Part shown: positions 7,174 to 15,952 of the stretch, piece after piece
Position numbering within the stretch: position 1 is the stretch's first letter
How the letters are laid out: the number at the start of each line of letters is the position of its first letter
From: CAYWFP01 sp964457365
GTDB lineage: Bacteria > Planctomycetota > SZUA-567
NCBI GenBank assembly: GCA_964457365.1
Contig: CAYWFP010000030.1
Span: forward strand, 1-36,059
Direction: 5' to 3'
DNA length: 36,059 nt
Notes under the pieces: model-generated
What the model saw: only the letters and a program-made list of their open reading frames with translations
The model's database searches: none
What the model was told of the DNA's origin: nothing
Translations under genes and position numbers: made by a program

Positions 7174-8486
7174 CGCTTCTCCCATTTTTTCAGGTTGACC
7201 GTCTGCGCCAGCGTCGAGCCGTCGAGAATCTCCCGACGGATCCGGTTCTCCGTCTCCAGCACGTCCATGGCGCGATTGGCATACTCGGCCGCTTTTTCGC
7301 GTGGCAGCACCATCACCCCGTCGTCGTCACCGAGAATCCAGTCACCGGGGCGAACCGTCTGGCCACTGACGGTGATCGCGCTGCCGATCTCGCCGAAACC
7401 TTTCGGATCGCCCGCGTCGGGACAGACATGGCTCGAGAAAAGCGGCAGTCCCAGTTCGAGCGCGACGTCTGTATCCCGGATGGCGCCGTAAACCACCGCG
7501 CCGGCGAGTTTCCGCCCCAGCGCCGTCTGCGTGGCCAACTCGCCCCAAAGCGCCGGCGGTGCGCCCCCCGCGTCGACGACCACCACCCCGCCCTCCCCGG
7601 CCTGGTCGATGGCCTGTACGACCTTGTTCCAGTCGCCGGGGGCGGTGCGCACGGTAAGCGCCTCGCCGACGAGTTTGCAGCCGGGGGTGCGGCACTGGAT
7701 TCCGCGCAGGCCAGGCTGATGATGCAACGCGTCGGAGAGGTTGGCCGTGGAAACCTTGCCCAGCACCTCCCGGATCGTCTCCTCACCGCCGCGCCGGCCG
7801 TAGTCCGAGGCGACGACTCTCCGCTCGCTCACGGCCTTCAAGATCGCCGAAGTCGCGGCCGCCGCGTCGGCCGCCTTGTGGATGGCGCCGCCGACGATAA
7901 CCACGCTGGCGCCGGCCTCGACCATCCCGGCGGCCGTCTCGCTGGTAATGCCCCCGGCGACGGCGACGGGCAGGGCAACCGCCGCGGCCACCTCGCGTAG
8001 TCGCGCCAGCGGTTCTTTCCCCTGCATCTGCTCGTCCACCGGACAATGAACGCCGATGATATCGACGCCGAGCGCCTCGGCTTCTCTCGCGCGCGCAACC
8101 GGATCGGCCAGACCAATCGTATCGCAATAGACACGCACGCCGTATTTCCGTCCGGCCTCGACACACTGCATGATCGTCGCATCGGACGCCGCGCCGAGGA
8201 CGACACATATGGACGCGCCGGCTTTGGCCGCGGCTTCAACCTCGATGCGGCCGGCGTCCATCGTCTTCAGATCCGCCACCAAGACATGGTCGGGAAAGGC
8301 CGCGCGCAGCTTGCGCACCGACTCGAGCCCGTCGCTCTTGATCAAGGGCGTGCCGACCTCCAGCCAGACATCGCCCCCGGCAACGGCCTCTCCGGCGGCC
8401 TTGAGTGCGCGTTCGGTATCGATGAAGTCGAGCGCGACCTGCAAAACGGGAAACGGGCCGTCTACGGTCGGTACGTGGCGCTGCAT
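7170..8486 (-). CDS. Fusion of 3-hexulose-6-phosphate synthase-like and RraA-like domains
   Basis: A 438-residue two-domain protein. Residues about 10-215 form an orotidine-phosphate-decarboxylase-superfamily barrel of the hexulose-6-phosphate synthase type (QVALDFID 16-23; DLKTMDAG 72-79; AVAGGITSET 175-184; VIVGGAI 196-202). That enzyme class condenses formaldehyde with ribulose 5-phosphate or runs the reverse. Residues about 235-405 are an RraA-like domain (WGELATQTALGRKLAG; YGAIRDTD; GDDDGVMVLP), a family that includes class II aldolases and RNase E inhibitors. Similar fusions are annotated in archaea and some bacteria. The ATG at 8486 is preferred over 8501 because GGGAG precedes it. It overlaps the end of queD by 25 bases. 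The substrates are not deducible here, and no phosphohexuloisomerase is in the window. Confidence 0.88.
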   Translation of the reverse strand: MQRHVPTVDGPFPVLQVALDFIDTERALKAAGEAVAGGDVWLEVGTPLIKSDGLESVRKLRAAFPDHVLVADLKTMDAGRIEVEAAAKAGASICVVLGAASDATIMQCVEAGRKYGVRVYCDTIGLADPVARAREAEALGVDIIGVHCPVDEQMQGKEPLARLREVAAAVALPVAVAGGITSETAAGMVEAGASVVIVGGAIHKAADAAAATSAILKAVSERRVVASDYGRRGGEETIREVLGKVSTANLSDALHHQPGLRGIQCRTPGCKLVGEALTVRTAPGDWNKVVQAIDQAGEGGVVVVDAGGAPPALWGELATQTALGRKLAGAVVYGAIRDTDVALELGLPLFSSHVCPDAGDPKGFGEIGSAITVSGQTVRPGDWILGDDDGVMVLPREKAAEYANRAMDVLETENRIRREILDGSTLAQTVNLKKWEKR

Positions 8487-8827
8487 CGGTCGGACTCCCA
8501 TACCGTGACCTGCGCGACCCGCACCGCTGGCGGCAGGTTCGCCCCCACCGACTCGGCGATATACCGGGCCAGGTTCTCCGAGGTCGGATTGATCGTGTCG
8601 AAGGGCGGCACGTCGTTGAGGAAAGCGTGGTCGAGTCGCTCGAGCGCCCGCTTCAACCAGGCATTGAGTTCCTTGAAATCCACCAGCATGCCTTCATCGC
8701 CCAGATCCTCGCCGGCGACGCGGAGTTTGACCCGCCAGTTGTGCCCGTGCAGTTTTTCGCATTTTCCCCGGTAGGCGCGCAACTGGTGCGCGGCCGAGAA
8801 ATCGCTCTCCACATTCAACTCGAACAC
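8462..8827 (-). CDS. queD: QueD / 6-pyruvoyl-tetrahydropterin synthase family enzyme
   Basis: A 121-residue T-fold enzyme, probably 6-carboxytetrahydropterin synthase of queuosine and 7-deazapurine synthesis. Zinc ligands His14, His27 and His29 (in SAAHQL and LHGHNW), the catalytic-type Cys23 (GKCEKLHGHN) and LDHAFLND (65-72) are visible. PTSENLARYI (81-90) and VTVWES (98-103) also fit the family. I start at the GTG at 8827: a purine-rich GGAGAGGAGAGG run stands just before it, and homologues begin with a similar MFEL. The in-frame TTG at 8854 has no ribosome-binding site and lies close to the predicted transcript start. No queC, queE or queF is visible nearby. It heads the unit that continues into the HPS-RraA gene. 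Confidence 0.9.
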   Translation of the reverse strand: MFELNVESDFSAAHQLRAYRGKCEKLHGHNWRVKLRVAGEDLGDEGMLVDFKELNAWLKRALERLDHAFLNDVPPFDTINPTSENLARYIAESVGANLPPAVRVAQVTVWESDRCSATYRP

Positions 8828-8869
8828 GCCTCTCCTCTCCGGCTTTCCCTTCAAAGAGTGTATAGCTCT

Positions 8870-8897
8870 AGCCTAATTCCTTCGGCTGCGGTGTCAA
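8870..8897 (-). promoter_or_regulatory. Putative promoter of the queD unit
   Basis: Minus strand: perfect -35 TTGACA (8892-8897), 16-base spacer, weaker -10 TAGGCT (8870-8875). Confidence 0.5.
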
Positions 8898-8926
8898 TCC
8901 CGGAAAGCGCAAGAGCTGAAAATGCT

Positions 8927-8956
8927 TTGACGCTGGCGAGCGGCATCGGATACACT
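8927..8956 (+). promoter_or_regulatory. Putative promoter of the hybrid histidine kinase
   Basis: Plus strand: -35 TTGACG (8927-8932), 18-base spacer, -10 TACACT (8951-8956). Divergent from the queD promoter, with about 30 bases between the two -35 boxes. Confidence 0.45.
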
Positions 8957-9008
8957 TTCCTTGTCAAGACCGCCTCCCCGCGGTCTCTGCGCAACCCGGG
9001 AATCCTGC

Positions 9009-11027
9009 ATGAGCAACGCCCACGAAGAACCGTCGGTCCTGATCGCCGAAGACGACGAGGGGATGAGGGAATTGATCCGCCTCATCCTCAAGCGCCACGG
9101 CTATACCGTCCGTAGCGCCACCACCGGCGCCGAGGCATATGCCTGCGCGGTCGAGAACTCTCTGGCGCTGATGATCCTGGACGTGGAACTGCCGGATATG
9201 CACGGGCTGACGCTGCTGGACCGCCTCGCGGCAGCCGAAGCGTTGCCGCCGTTCCTGGTCATCAGCGGGCACACCGATACCAAAACCGTCGTCGAGATCA
9301 TGAAGCGCGGAGCGACGGACTATCTGGTCAAGGACGAGGCGGTACTGGATCTGTTGCCGAGCGTGGTCGAACGCGCCATCGGGAACCACCGGACACGGCG
9401 CCGCCTGGTGGAGACCGAAACGCGCCTGCGCGAGGCCGAAGCGCGGTATCGCCGCCTGCTGGAGAGCGCCGCCGACGGCATGCTCCACATCGTCGAGGAC
9501 CGCATCGTCTTCGCCAACCGTCGCGCGCGGGAGATGCTCGACTACGACGCCGACAGTCTGCGGGCGCTGCCGCTGCGGGAACTTTTTCCCGAGATGGACA
9601 CCGGCCCGTGGACACTGCTGGCCGGCTGCATGAAAGACCCTTCCCGCTGTGACATCCGCGGCGGACGCGAAGCGCGCATCCGCACGCGAAACGGCGAATT
9701 GATCGCTGTTGAGTTTTCCCTCTCGGCCGTCTCGAACGCCCCGGCCGAAGGCATACTCCTGCGCATCACCGACATCACCGAGCGCAAGCGAGAGAGCGAC
9801 CAGAAGGGCGTGCTCGAACAGCGGCTGCGCCGGGCGGAGAAACTCGAGGCCGTGGGGCGCCTCGCCGGCAGCATCGCCCACGACTTTAAAAATCTTCTCG
9901 GCGGGGTCATGGCGTACGCCGACCTGCTGAAGCTTCGCCTGAGCGGTCGGGAGGCGCTGCAGCGCTATGCCGAGCAAATCCGCAGTTCCTGCTCGGAGGC
10001 CTCCCAACTGATCGCGCAACTCCTCTCCTTCGCGCGCGCCAACCCGGGCTTCGACACGCCCGTCGACATCCACCTGCTCGTGCAGGAAGTGGCGCAGCTT
10101 CTGGAACACATGATCGACCCGCGCATTACCATCGAACTGGATCTCGCGGCCGAGAACCACATCGTCACCGGTGATATGGTCCGCTTGAAGAATGCCGTCC
10201 TCAACCTCGCCGTCAACGCTCGCGACGCCATCAGCGACTCGGGGCGCATCATCTTCCGAACCGCTTGCCGCACCGTGGACGAAGCGTATTGCGCGCGCTA
10301 TCCGGAGGCACATCCCGGCGAATACCTGATGCTGACGGTAAGCGACACCGGTTCGGGTATCCCGCCGGAAGAACTCGAGAAGGTCTTCGACCCGTTCTTC
10401 ACCACCAAGGAACCGGGCAAGGGAACTGGACTGGGCCTGACCAGCGTCTACGGCTGCGTCCGCGCCCACGGCGGCCACATCGTCCTGCACAGCCGACCGC
10501 AGCAGGGGACGACCTTTACCCTGGCGCTGCCGGCGGCGGGCTCGGTGGCCGAGCAGAAGCTGCGGCAGACCACCGACTCCGAAGCAGTACGCGAAGCCCT
10601 CAGCGGCACGGGCCATATCCTCGTCGTGGACGACGAACCGGTGGTGCTTTCGGCGCTGAAGGAATCGCTGCAAGAACTCGGTTACACCGTGGTCGCCTGC
10701 GGCAATGCCGACGAAGCACTCGAATACTATCGCGTCTGCCACGCGGAAATCGACTTGGTGTTGCTGGACATGGTCATGCCGCTCATGTCCGGCCGCGAAG
10801 CGCTCCGACGCATGCGCCAAATCGACGCCGACGTCCCCGCCCTCTTCATCACCGGCTACAGCTCGCCCATGACGCCGAACGAACTGACCCAGGAAGGCGT
10901 CGCCGGCATGATCCAGAAGCCTTTCGACATGGTCGGCCTCTCGCACGCGGTGCACCATGCCCTTGCCAACGACGAAGCCGATATCACCCGCCCCGACACG
11001 ACCCCGAGGGCGCAGAATCCGGGCTGA
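9009..11027 (+). CDS. Hybrid sensor histidine kinase REC-PAS-HisKA-HATPase-REC
   Basis: A 672-residue cytoplasmic protein without membrane segments. In order it has a receiver domain (about 9-125, acidic pocket EDDE, phospho-acceptor D58 in LILD-type context, K in YLVKDE), a coiled linker, a PAS domain (about 145-260), a HisKA domain with His291 (SIAHDFKN), a HATPase with N-box at about 395 (NAVLNLAVNARD) and SDTGSGIP, then a second receiver with D587 (LLDMVMP). It probably takes phosphate or a signal at the first receiver and passes it within a phosphorelay; output may leave through the C-terminal receiver. No response regulator with a DNA-binding domain is nearby, so its partner is elsewhere. 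The ATG at 9009 is chosen because it opens the receiver domain; the frame extends upstream to 8961 with no family match. It is convergent with the next gene. Confidence 0.93.
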   Translation: MSNAHEEPSVLIAEDDEGMRELIRLILKRHGYTVRSATTGAEAYACAVENSLALMILDVELPDMHGLTLLDRLAAAEALPPFLVISGHTDTKTVVEIMKRGATDYLVKDEAVLDLLPSVVERAIGNHRTRRRLVETETRLREAEARYRRLLESAADGMLHIVEDRIVFANRRAREMLDYDADSLRALPLRELFPEMDTGPWTLLAGCMKDPSRCDIRGGREARIRTRNGELIAVEFSLSAVSNAPAEGILLRITDITERKRESDQKGVLEQRLRRAEKLEAVGRLAGSIAHDFKNLLGGVMAYADLLKLRLSGREALQRYAEQIRSSCSEASQLIAQLLSFARANPGFDTPVDIHLLVQEVAQLLEHMIDPRITIELDLAAENHIVTGDMVRLKNAVLNLAVNARDAISDSGRIIFRTACRTVDEAYCARYPEAHPGEYLMLTVSDTGSGIPPEELEKVFDPFFTTKEPGKGTGLGLTSVYGCVRAHGGHIVLHSRPQQGTTFTLALPAAGSVAEQKLRQTTDSEAVREALSGTGHILVVDDEPVVLSALKESLQELGYTVVACGNADEALEYYRVCHAEIDLVLLDMVMPLMSGREALRRMRQIDADVPALFITGYSSPMTPNELTQEGVAGMIQKPFDMVGLSHAVHHALANDEADITRPDTTPRAQNPG

Positions 11028-11093
11028 GTACAGCCCGCTTCTGGAAGAGACGCCGTCCTCTCGTCGAAACGGCCGTCCCGGATGGTCCGGTGC

Positions 11094-13544
11094 TCAAGCC
11101 TCGGCGGCTTTGGTCGCCTCTTCGCGCGCGGCCTGCTCCTCGGCCTCCATCTCGTCGATGATGGCGAGGGCAAAGTCGGCATAGAGCTTCAAGCCGGTCT
11201 TGCGGGCGTAGTCGGCGAAGCGGCGGTAGAGTTCCTTGGCCATGTCGCGTTTCCGGAGCATACGCGCGATCGAGGCCATATTGTAGAATACGAAATCGTC
11301 CTCGGCGGTCATCGGCGGCGAGGAATCGCCCGAGACGCGCGTCTGTCCGCCCAGCGCCGGCGCCGCGATTTTGCCCAACTTCTTGCCTCGTTGTCCCAAT
11401 TCGACCAGCACGGCACCGACCGAGAGCTTCTCGGTGTCACGGCGCCGTTGCTTGCGGTCTCCGGTCATGCGCTTCAAGTGCGAATCCAATTCGTCCAGCG
11501 CGGCGATGTAATTCCCCTCGGTGGCATACAACAACCCCAGCAAATCGCGGTCGATGCAATCATTGATCTCCTGGCGTTTTTCCAAAAGCTGCTTGGCGTG
11601 TCGCTTGGTCAGGAGCTCCATCGCCTGCGCGAACGGCAAATCCTTGCCGAGCGTGCGAAAACTGCGGTCGCGCATCGCGCCCACCTCGGCGCTGAAACGG
11701 GCCTCGAGCGAAAGAAGCGAGCGTCCCATCTCGGTATCGGAGAGCATGAAACGGCGCAGATGGCTGATGGCGGCGGTGATGTAGTTGACCCCGCGCGCCT
11801 GGTAGACTTCCACCGCTTTCTTCAACGCCGGGTTCTCGCGTGATTCCGACGGCAGCGAGATCGTCGCCTGCAACGCAGCCTCGACGTTCCGTGCCAGCAC
11901 GTAGACGGCCAGTTGTTGATTGTTGACGTCCATCCGCCCGCCGCTGCGAAGCTGGTATACTTTTTTTCGGCGCAGCCCCGAGCCCTCGCGAAAGTCCATG
12001 ACAATGCAGCGGTGTCGCGGATACATGATGATCGCGCGCCCCTGGAGTTGCTCGCTGCCCCAGTCGATGAACTCCCGCATCGCCGGCAGCGGCTCGACGG
12101 CGCCGGTGTGGGTCCAGCGGATGAAGCTGGCGGTATATCTCGAGAGACGCGCCCGCAGGGGATTCTTGGCGCCGGGCTCGGAGACGTTGTCGAAGGCCGC
12201 GGGCATGAGACGCTTCAATTCGTCCAGCGTGGCGCGATAGGCATTGGGGAAAGCCGACTGCTTGTATTCGTAGTAAGCGTCGGTTATCGTCTCGAGCGAG
12301 GCTTTCTGGTCCGTCAGGCCCGGGATAATGAGATAGTTGAGCGGATAGTCTACCCGCCGATCAAGGTCAAACTCCTTGCGGTCGAACTCCTTCTCGGCCT
12401 CGGCGAGGCTGGTGAAATACTTGCGCAACTCGTGGCTGAACCGGGGCGATCCTTCGCCGGGGGCGATGATGGCGCAGAGAGGCCCGAAGCGGCGATACTC
12501 CATGCGCTCGGCCGAGGCGTCGGTGACGGCCATCAGGTCGTGCATGCGGATCATCTGCAGCGTCTGTACGATCAGCCGCCGCGAGATCAGACGCGGCACC
12601 TCCGGCGCGCCCAGCAGACTGCACTGCGGCACCTCCGCGTCTTCGGCACAACGCACCAGTGTCTCGCGCAGCGCGCGCAACGCGCCGGTGAGCTGATTGA
12701 CCTGGTTGTCCAGAGCGCTTCCGATCCAGACGCGGTTGAGCTGAGTCTTCAACTCGATCAGTTCGTACGTCGCCTCCTTCCAGGCGTTGTACAGATCTCC
12801 CAGCGCCGACTGCTTGCCGGTGCGGGCGCCGGGAATGTGCATCTGCGCGCGCTCCATCGTCGACTGGATCAGCGTAGTGACCTTGGCGTACTCGCGGGCG
12901 CTGGAGACGCTGGTCTTCTGCTTCTCCCGCGCCTTGGACTGGTCCTGGATGGTGTTGAAGGCTTTGAGGGCCGTCATGACGTCGTTGACGATGATCTGCG
13001 GCAGACCCAGCGCCAGCAGCCGCCCCGGCACCGCCCCCATGTCCGAGTCGAGCATGTCCACGCGCTGTTTCAGCGCCTCGCGCCGGTCGAAGTCGAGGAT
13101 GTCGCGGTAAACTTCCTGAAGCCACGGCTCGAGATTGTAGACGCCGTCCTGCGACTGGCTCTCGGCGTAGTTGGACTCGAGTTTCTTCAACAGATCCTGA
13201 GAGTCCTTCTTCATCGACTCGGGCACCACCGGCCGCCCCTGCATGGTGACGGTCTGCCCCTGTTTCTCCGCTTCGGTTATCAGCGTGTCGGCGGTGAGAA
13301 TCTCCGGCGAGGTGCCGAAGTTGAGCATGCACGCCTCGTCGCGCGAAAGCTCGATGGGGCGGTCCGGAAGGCCGCATCCGCCGACGAGCCACTCCTCGGC
13401 CTTCTGCCAGTAGTGCCGGTCGGGATAACTCGCGGCCAGCCACCGACGGCCCAGAATTCCCTCGCTGGTATGCTGAGCCAGATCGGCATCGGCCTTGCGC
13501 CGATCATGCAACAGTTTGGCGGCTTCCCAGAAATATTCGCCCAT
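11094..13544 (-). CDS. Large mostly helical protein of unknown function (816 residues)
   Basis: I do not recognise this family. The predicted product lacks a signal peptide and membrane segments, is rich in Glu, Arg, Leu and Ala with long helical stretches, and ends in a possible TPR-like region (FVFYNMASIARMLRKRDMAKELYRRFADYARK) followed by an Ala/Glu tail. The ATG at 13544 (MGEYFWEAAK) is preferred; the open frame runs on to 13724 through low-complexity Arg-rich codons that look non-coding. GGAG lies 10 bases before it, a wide spacing. It follows the pseudopilin operon on the same strand after a 256-base gap, so a functional link is possible but unsupported. The opposite strand holds a long open frame that I regard as a shadow. 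Confidence 0.8.
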   Translation of the reverse strand: MGEYFWEAAKLLHDRRKADADLAQHTSEGILGRRWLAASYPDRHYWQKAEEWLVGGCGLPDRPIELSRDEACMLNFGTSPEILTADTLITEAEKQGQTVTMQGRPVVPESMKKDSQDLLKKLESNYAESQSQDGVYNLEPWLQEVYRDILDFDRREALKQRVDMLDSDMGAVPGRLLALGLPQIIVNDVMTALKAFNTIQDQSKAREKQKTSVSSAREYAKVTTLIQSTMERAQMHIPGARTGKQSALGDLYNAWKEATYELIELKTQLNRVWIGSALDNQVNQLTGALRALRETLVRCAEDAEVPQCSLLGAPEVPRLISRRLIVQTLQMIRMHDLMAVTDASAERMEYRRFGPLCAIIAPGEGSPRFSHELRKYFTSLAEAEKEFDRKEFDLDRRVDYPLNYLIIPGLTDQKASLETITDAYYEYKQSAFPNAYRATLDELKRLMPAAFDNVSEPGAKNPLRARLSRYTASFIRWTHTGAVEPLPAMREFIDWGSEQLQGRAIIMYPRHRCIVMDFREGSGLRRKKVYQLRSGGRMDVNNQQLAVYVLARNVEAALQATISLPSESRENPALKKAVEVYQARGVNYITAAISHLRRFMLSDTEMGRSLLSLEARFSAEVGAMRDRSFRTLGKDLPFAQAMELLTKRHAKQLLEKRQEINDCIDRDLLGLLYATEGNYIAALDELDSHLKRMTGDRKQRRRDTEKLSVGAVLVELGQRGKKLGKIAAPALGGQTRVSGDSSPPMTAEDDFVFYNMASIARMLRKRDMAKELYRRFADYARKTGLKLYADFALAIIDEMEAEEQAAREEATKAAEA

Positions 13545-13800
13545 GAGCGGCCGGCTCCGGCAGGTCCCAATCCGGTGAGCACGCGCCTCCGCGCGCGCGT
13601 CGTCAATCACGGCAACTATAGCCGAGCCGCGCGTATCTGTCAAACCGGGACAAGCGTGATTCCCGTGCCCGCCAAGACACACGCGACACAGCATGCGCAC
13701 GCATGGAATCGACCTTGACGCCATCTGGACCGAATCTAATTTCTGGGCGCAGAAGAATGAGTTTTGTTAGTGTTTTCTTCAGAACAGAAAGAAGCCGGCG

Positions 13801-15951
13801 CTACCGGCCCTCCTGGTAAAGCAACCGCACCTCACCCGCCGGCAGAGCCCGGCCGTACCAGCGCAATTCGTCCACCGCCTCCTTGGTCGCATCGCCGAGG
13901 TCGATGGTAAAAGGCGCGTCCGCCGGCGTGATATCCCCGTCGGTCGTGCCCACCGACGCGCCGTCGAGATAAACGGTCAAGGTATAGTTGTCGCCGCCGT
14001 TGTCCCGCCAGGTCGCCGCAAGGTAATGCCATTCGCCGATCGCTACATCTCCGCCGGCGACCGAGAGGGCATCCATCGTGGCGCTGATCGTATTGGGCGT
14101 TCCCGCCATCAGGTCCAGCGTCAAGCCGTTGGTCGTCGAGAGCAGGCGCGTATCGTTGTCCAACTTGTTGGCGTTGAACCAGAACGCCACGCTGTACGAG
14201 GCGCTGGCGGTCATGTTTTCGATCCGGACGAAATCGAGTTCGTTGTCCATGGAATCGATGCCGCGCAGATGACGCGCGTCGCCGAGCTTTCCGGGGACGT
14301 AGAAATGCTTATCGTCGCCGGTGGCCTCCGTATCGTAATACGAATCAAAGGACGGCTCGACCACGTCGGAGACGGTAACGCCGCCGCCGTCGCAGAAGAA
14401 TCGCGTCTGCGCCTGCGGCATGGCGGTGTGCACTGCCGTGCAATGCTCGAACGGCAGATGAAGCAGCAGCCCCCGCTGCAGATCCGGCGGCAGCGCCCGG
14501 CGGTAGAGCACGCGGCAGTTCTCCGGCACTGCGTCGACGTAGTAGACGAATTCCGCCTCCTCGTCGGCAAGAACCTTACCGTTCTCGTCCACCACCTCCG
14601 CGCGCACCCGGATGCGATAGTAGCGACTCGCAAGGATGTCGAGTTCGCCGGTCCAGCTCAGCTTGTCGTTGGTCTTGAACGCATCGCTGGTCAACCCGTA
14701 GATGCGCGGATCCCGGCACTCCCAGTCCACCGTACCGTCGGGATTCGGCAACGCGGCCCCGTCGCCCGTTTCGTCCGCCCAGGTCGGCTCAACGCCGCCG
14801 CTGGTGCCGCCGCCGACGGTAATGCACTTGTATTGCAGGTGGCGTTGGCCAGAGGCATCCGTGGGACGAACAATGGTATCCATTGGATAGAAGGTATTCG
14901 ACTCCCACTCGGGAGGGAGCGGATTCCAGTCGTAGCGGTAGTAGTCCGTAGTACCGGAGGTATCCTTGTACATGCTGGATTCGCTGTCGGCGAAGAGGGT
15001 ATTCAGAAAATCATTGAATGCATGCTCACGCTCTTCGGTATTCAACTCCGCGTGTTCGCGCATATCCTCCTCGATGAACGCGGTTACCACATCGGTCATG
15101 TCCGCATAGCTTCCCGGATCCCGCCTGACGTCCTCGAGACGCAAGCGGAAATTCTCCCGCAACTCGTCCCCCCACAAGCCGCCAAGTTCGTCGTCCTCGT
15201 CGAAGACATTGTCGGTGTCGGCTTCGTCGGCGACCGTGGTCGCCAGCGCCAGCATGCCGTCGACCACGCCGCGCGGAGCGGTGCGCAGGTTGACCCGGAA
15301 GCCGGTGTCCTTGTTCGTGCCCTCGTCAAAGAACGGGGTGAACAGGCGCGCATAACCGGGTGCGAGGTAGACGGAGTCGTCGTCCTCGGCCACCGCGCCG
15401 CGCAGATGGTCCCACGAATAAACCGCGCCGTAATCGCGCTCGAAGACGTTCTGCAACGCCGTGCGCGCATCGCCCCAGTCCGCCGGCGGATCGGCATAAC
15501 CGGCACTGTTCTGCACGAGGTACGCCACCCGCTTGCCCCAGGCCGCTCTTTGAGGACCGGTCCACCCCGACGGACCGCAGGCGGGAATCCGGCCGGAGAG
15601 ATCCTCCACCGTGGCACGGTAGCGTACGCGTAGCTGGATGTACGAGTCGCCGGGCCTGTCCAGGCCTTCGCCGTAATCCTGTAGAACCTGCCAGTCCAAC
15701 AACGTGGTGAACTGCGGATCGCCGGGAGCGGTCTCGGTGCCGGCGGCGGCGGCGGCACGGATCAGGGCGCTAGCGTGCGACTGCCCGGCCTGACAACCCA
15801 GGCGCGCCAGATCCTTCAGCGGGTAATGCTTCGCCGCGGGCAGGCGCATCTGGACGTACGCCAGGAACCCCGCGGCCATCACCGTCAGCACCATCACCAG
15901 CAGCAGCACGCTGATCAGCACGGCGCCGCGATGCGTCCTCTCTGCCGGCAT
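13801..15951 (-). CDS. GspK-like minor pseudopilin with inserted module and C-terminal LamG domain
   Basis: A 716-residue protein. The N-terminus has the GspK/PilX form: short basic leader ending HRG, then a hydrophobic helix (about 10-32). GspK caps the pseudopilus of type II secretion. The GspK-like body runs to about 340 and contains a stretch typical of the family's alpha domain (NLRTAPRGVVDGMLALA, 221-237). Residues about 348-412 form a module with WESNTFYPMDTIVRP and GGGTSGGVEPTW, ending DGTVDWEC, like carbohydrate-binding or tail-fibre type modules. Residues about 495-716 are a LamG/concanavalin-type domain (YSVAFWFNA; WHYLAATW; LTVYLDG; VDELRWYGRAL). It starts one base after the stop of the GspJ-like gene. 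The adhesive C-terminus is unusual for a GspK. Confidence 0.85.
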   Translation of the reverse strand: MPAERTHRGAVLISVLLLVMVLTVMAAGFLAYVQMRLPAAKHYPLKDLARLGCQAGQSHASALIRAAAAAGTETAPGDPQFTTLLDWQVLQDYGEGLDRPGDSYIQLRVRYRATVEDLSGRIPACGPSGWTGPQRAAWGKRVAYLVQNSAGYADPPADWGDARTALQNVFERDYGAVYSWDHLRGAVAEDDDSVYLAPGYARLFTPFFDEGTNKDTGFRVNLRTAPRGVVDGMLALATTVADEADTDNVFDEDDELGGLWGDELRENFRLRLEDVRRDPGSYADMTDVVTAFIEEDMREHAELNTEEREHAFNDFLNTLFADSESSMYKDTSGTTDYYRYDWNPLPPEWESNTFYPMDTIVRPTDASGQRHLQYKCITVGGGTSGGVEPTWADETGDGAALPNPDGTVDWECRDPRIYGLTSDAFKTNDKLSWTGELDILASRYYRIRVRAEVVDENGKVLADEEAEFVYYVDAVPENCRVLYRRALPPDLQRGLLLHLPFEHCTAVHTAMPQAQTRFFCDGGGVTVSDVVEPSFDSYYDTEATGDDKHFYVPGKLGDARHLRGIDSMDNELDFVRIENMTASASYSVAFWFNANKLDNDTRLLSTTNGLTLDLMAGTPNTISATMDALSVAGGDVAIGEWHYLAATWRDNGGDNYTLTVYLDGASVGTTDGDITPADAPFTIDLGDATKEAVDELRWYGRALPAGEVRLLYQEGR

Positions 15952-15952
15952 G

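Noticed and set aside
8964..10958. A 664-codon minus-strand frame opposite the hybrid kinase
   Set aside because: The plus strand has all receiver, PAS and kinase motifs in order, so the minus frame is a shadow.
11913..13718. A 601-codon plus-strand frame opposite the 816-residue protein
   Set aside because: It is a codon-phase shadow. The minus-strand product has better composition and a plausible start.
14026..15633. A 535-codon plus-strand frame opposite the GspK-like gene
   Set aside because: The minus strand carries clear GspK and LamG features; the plus frame has none.
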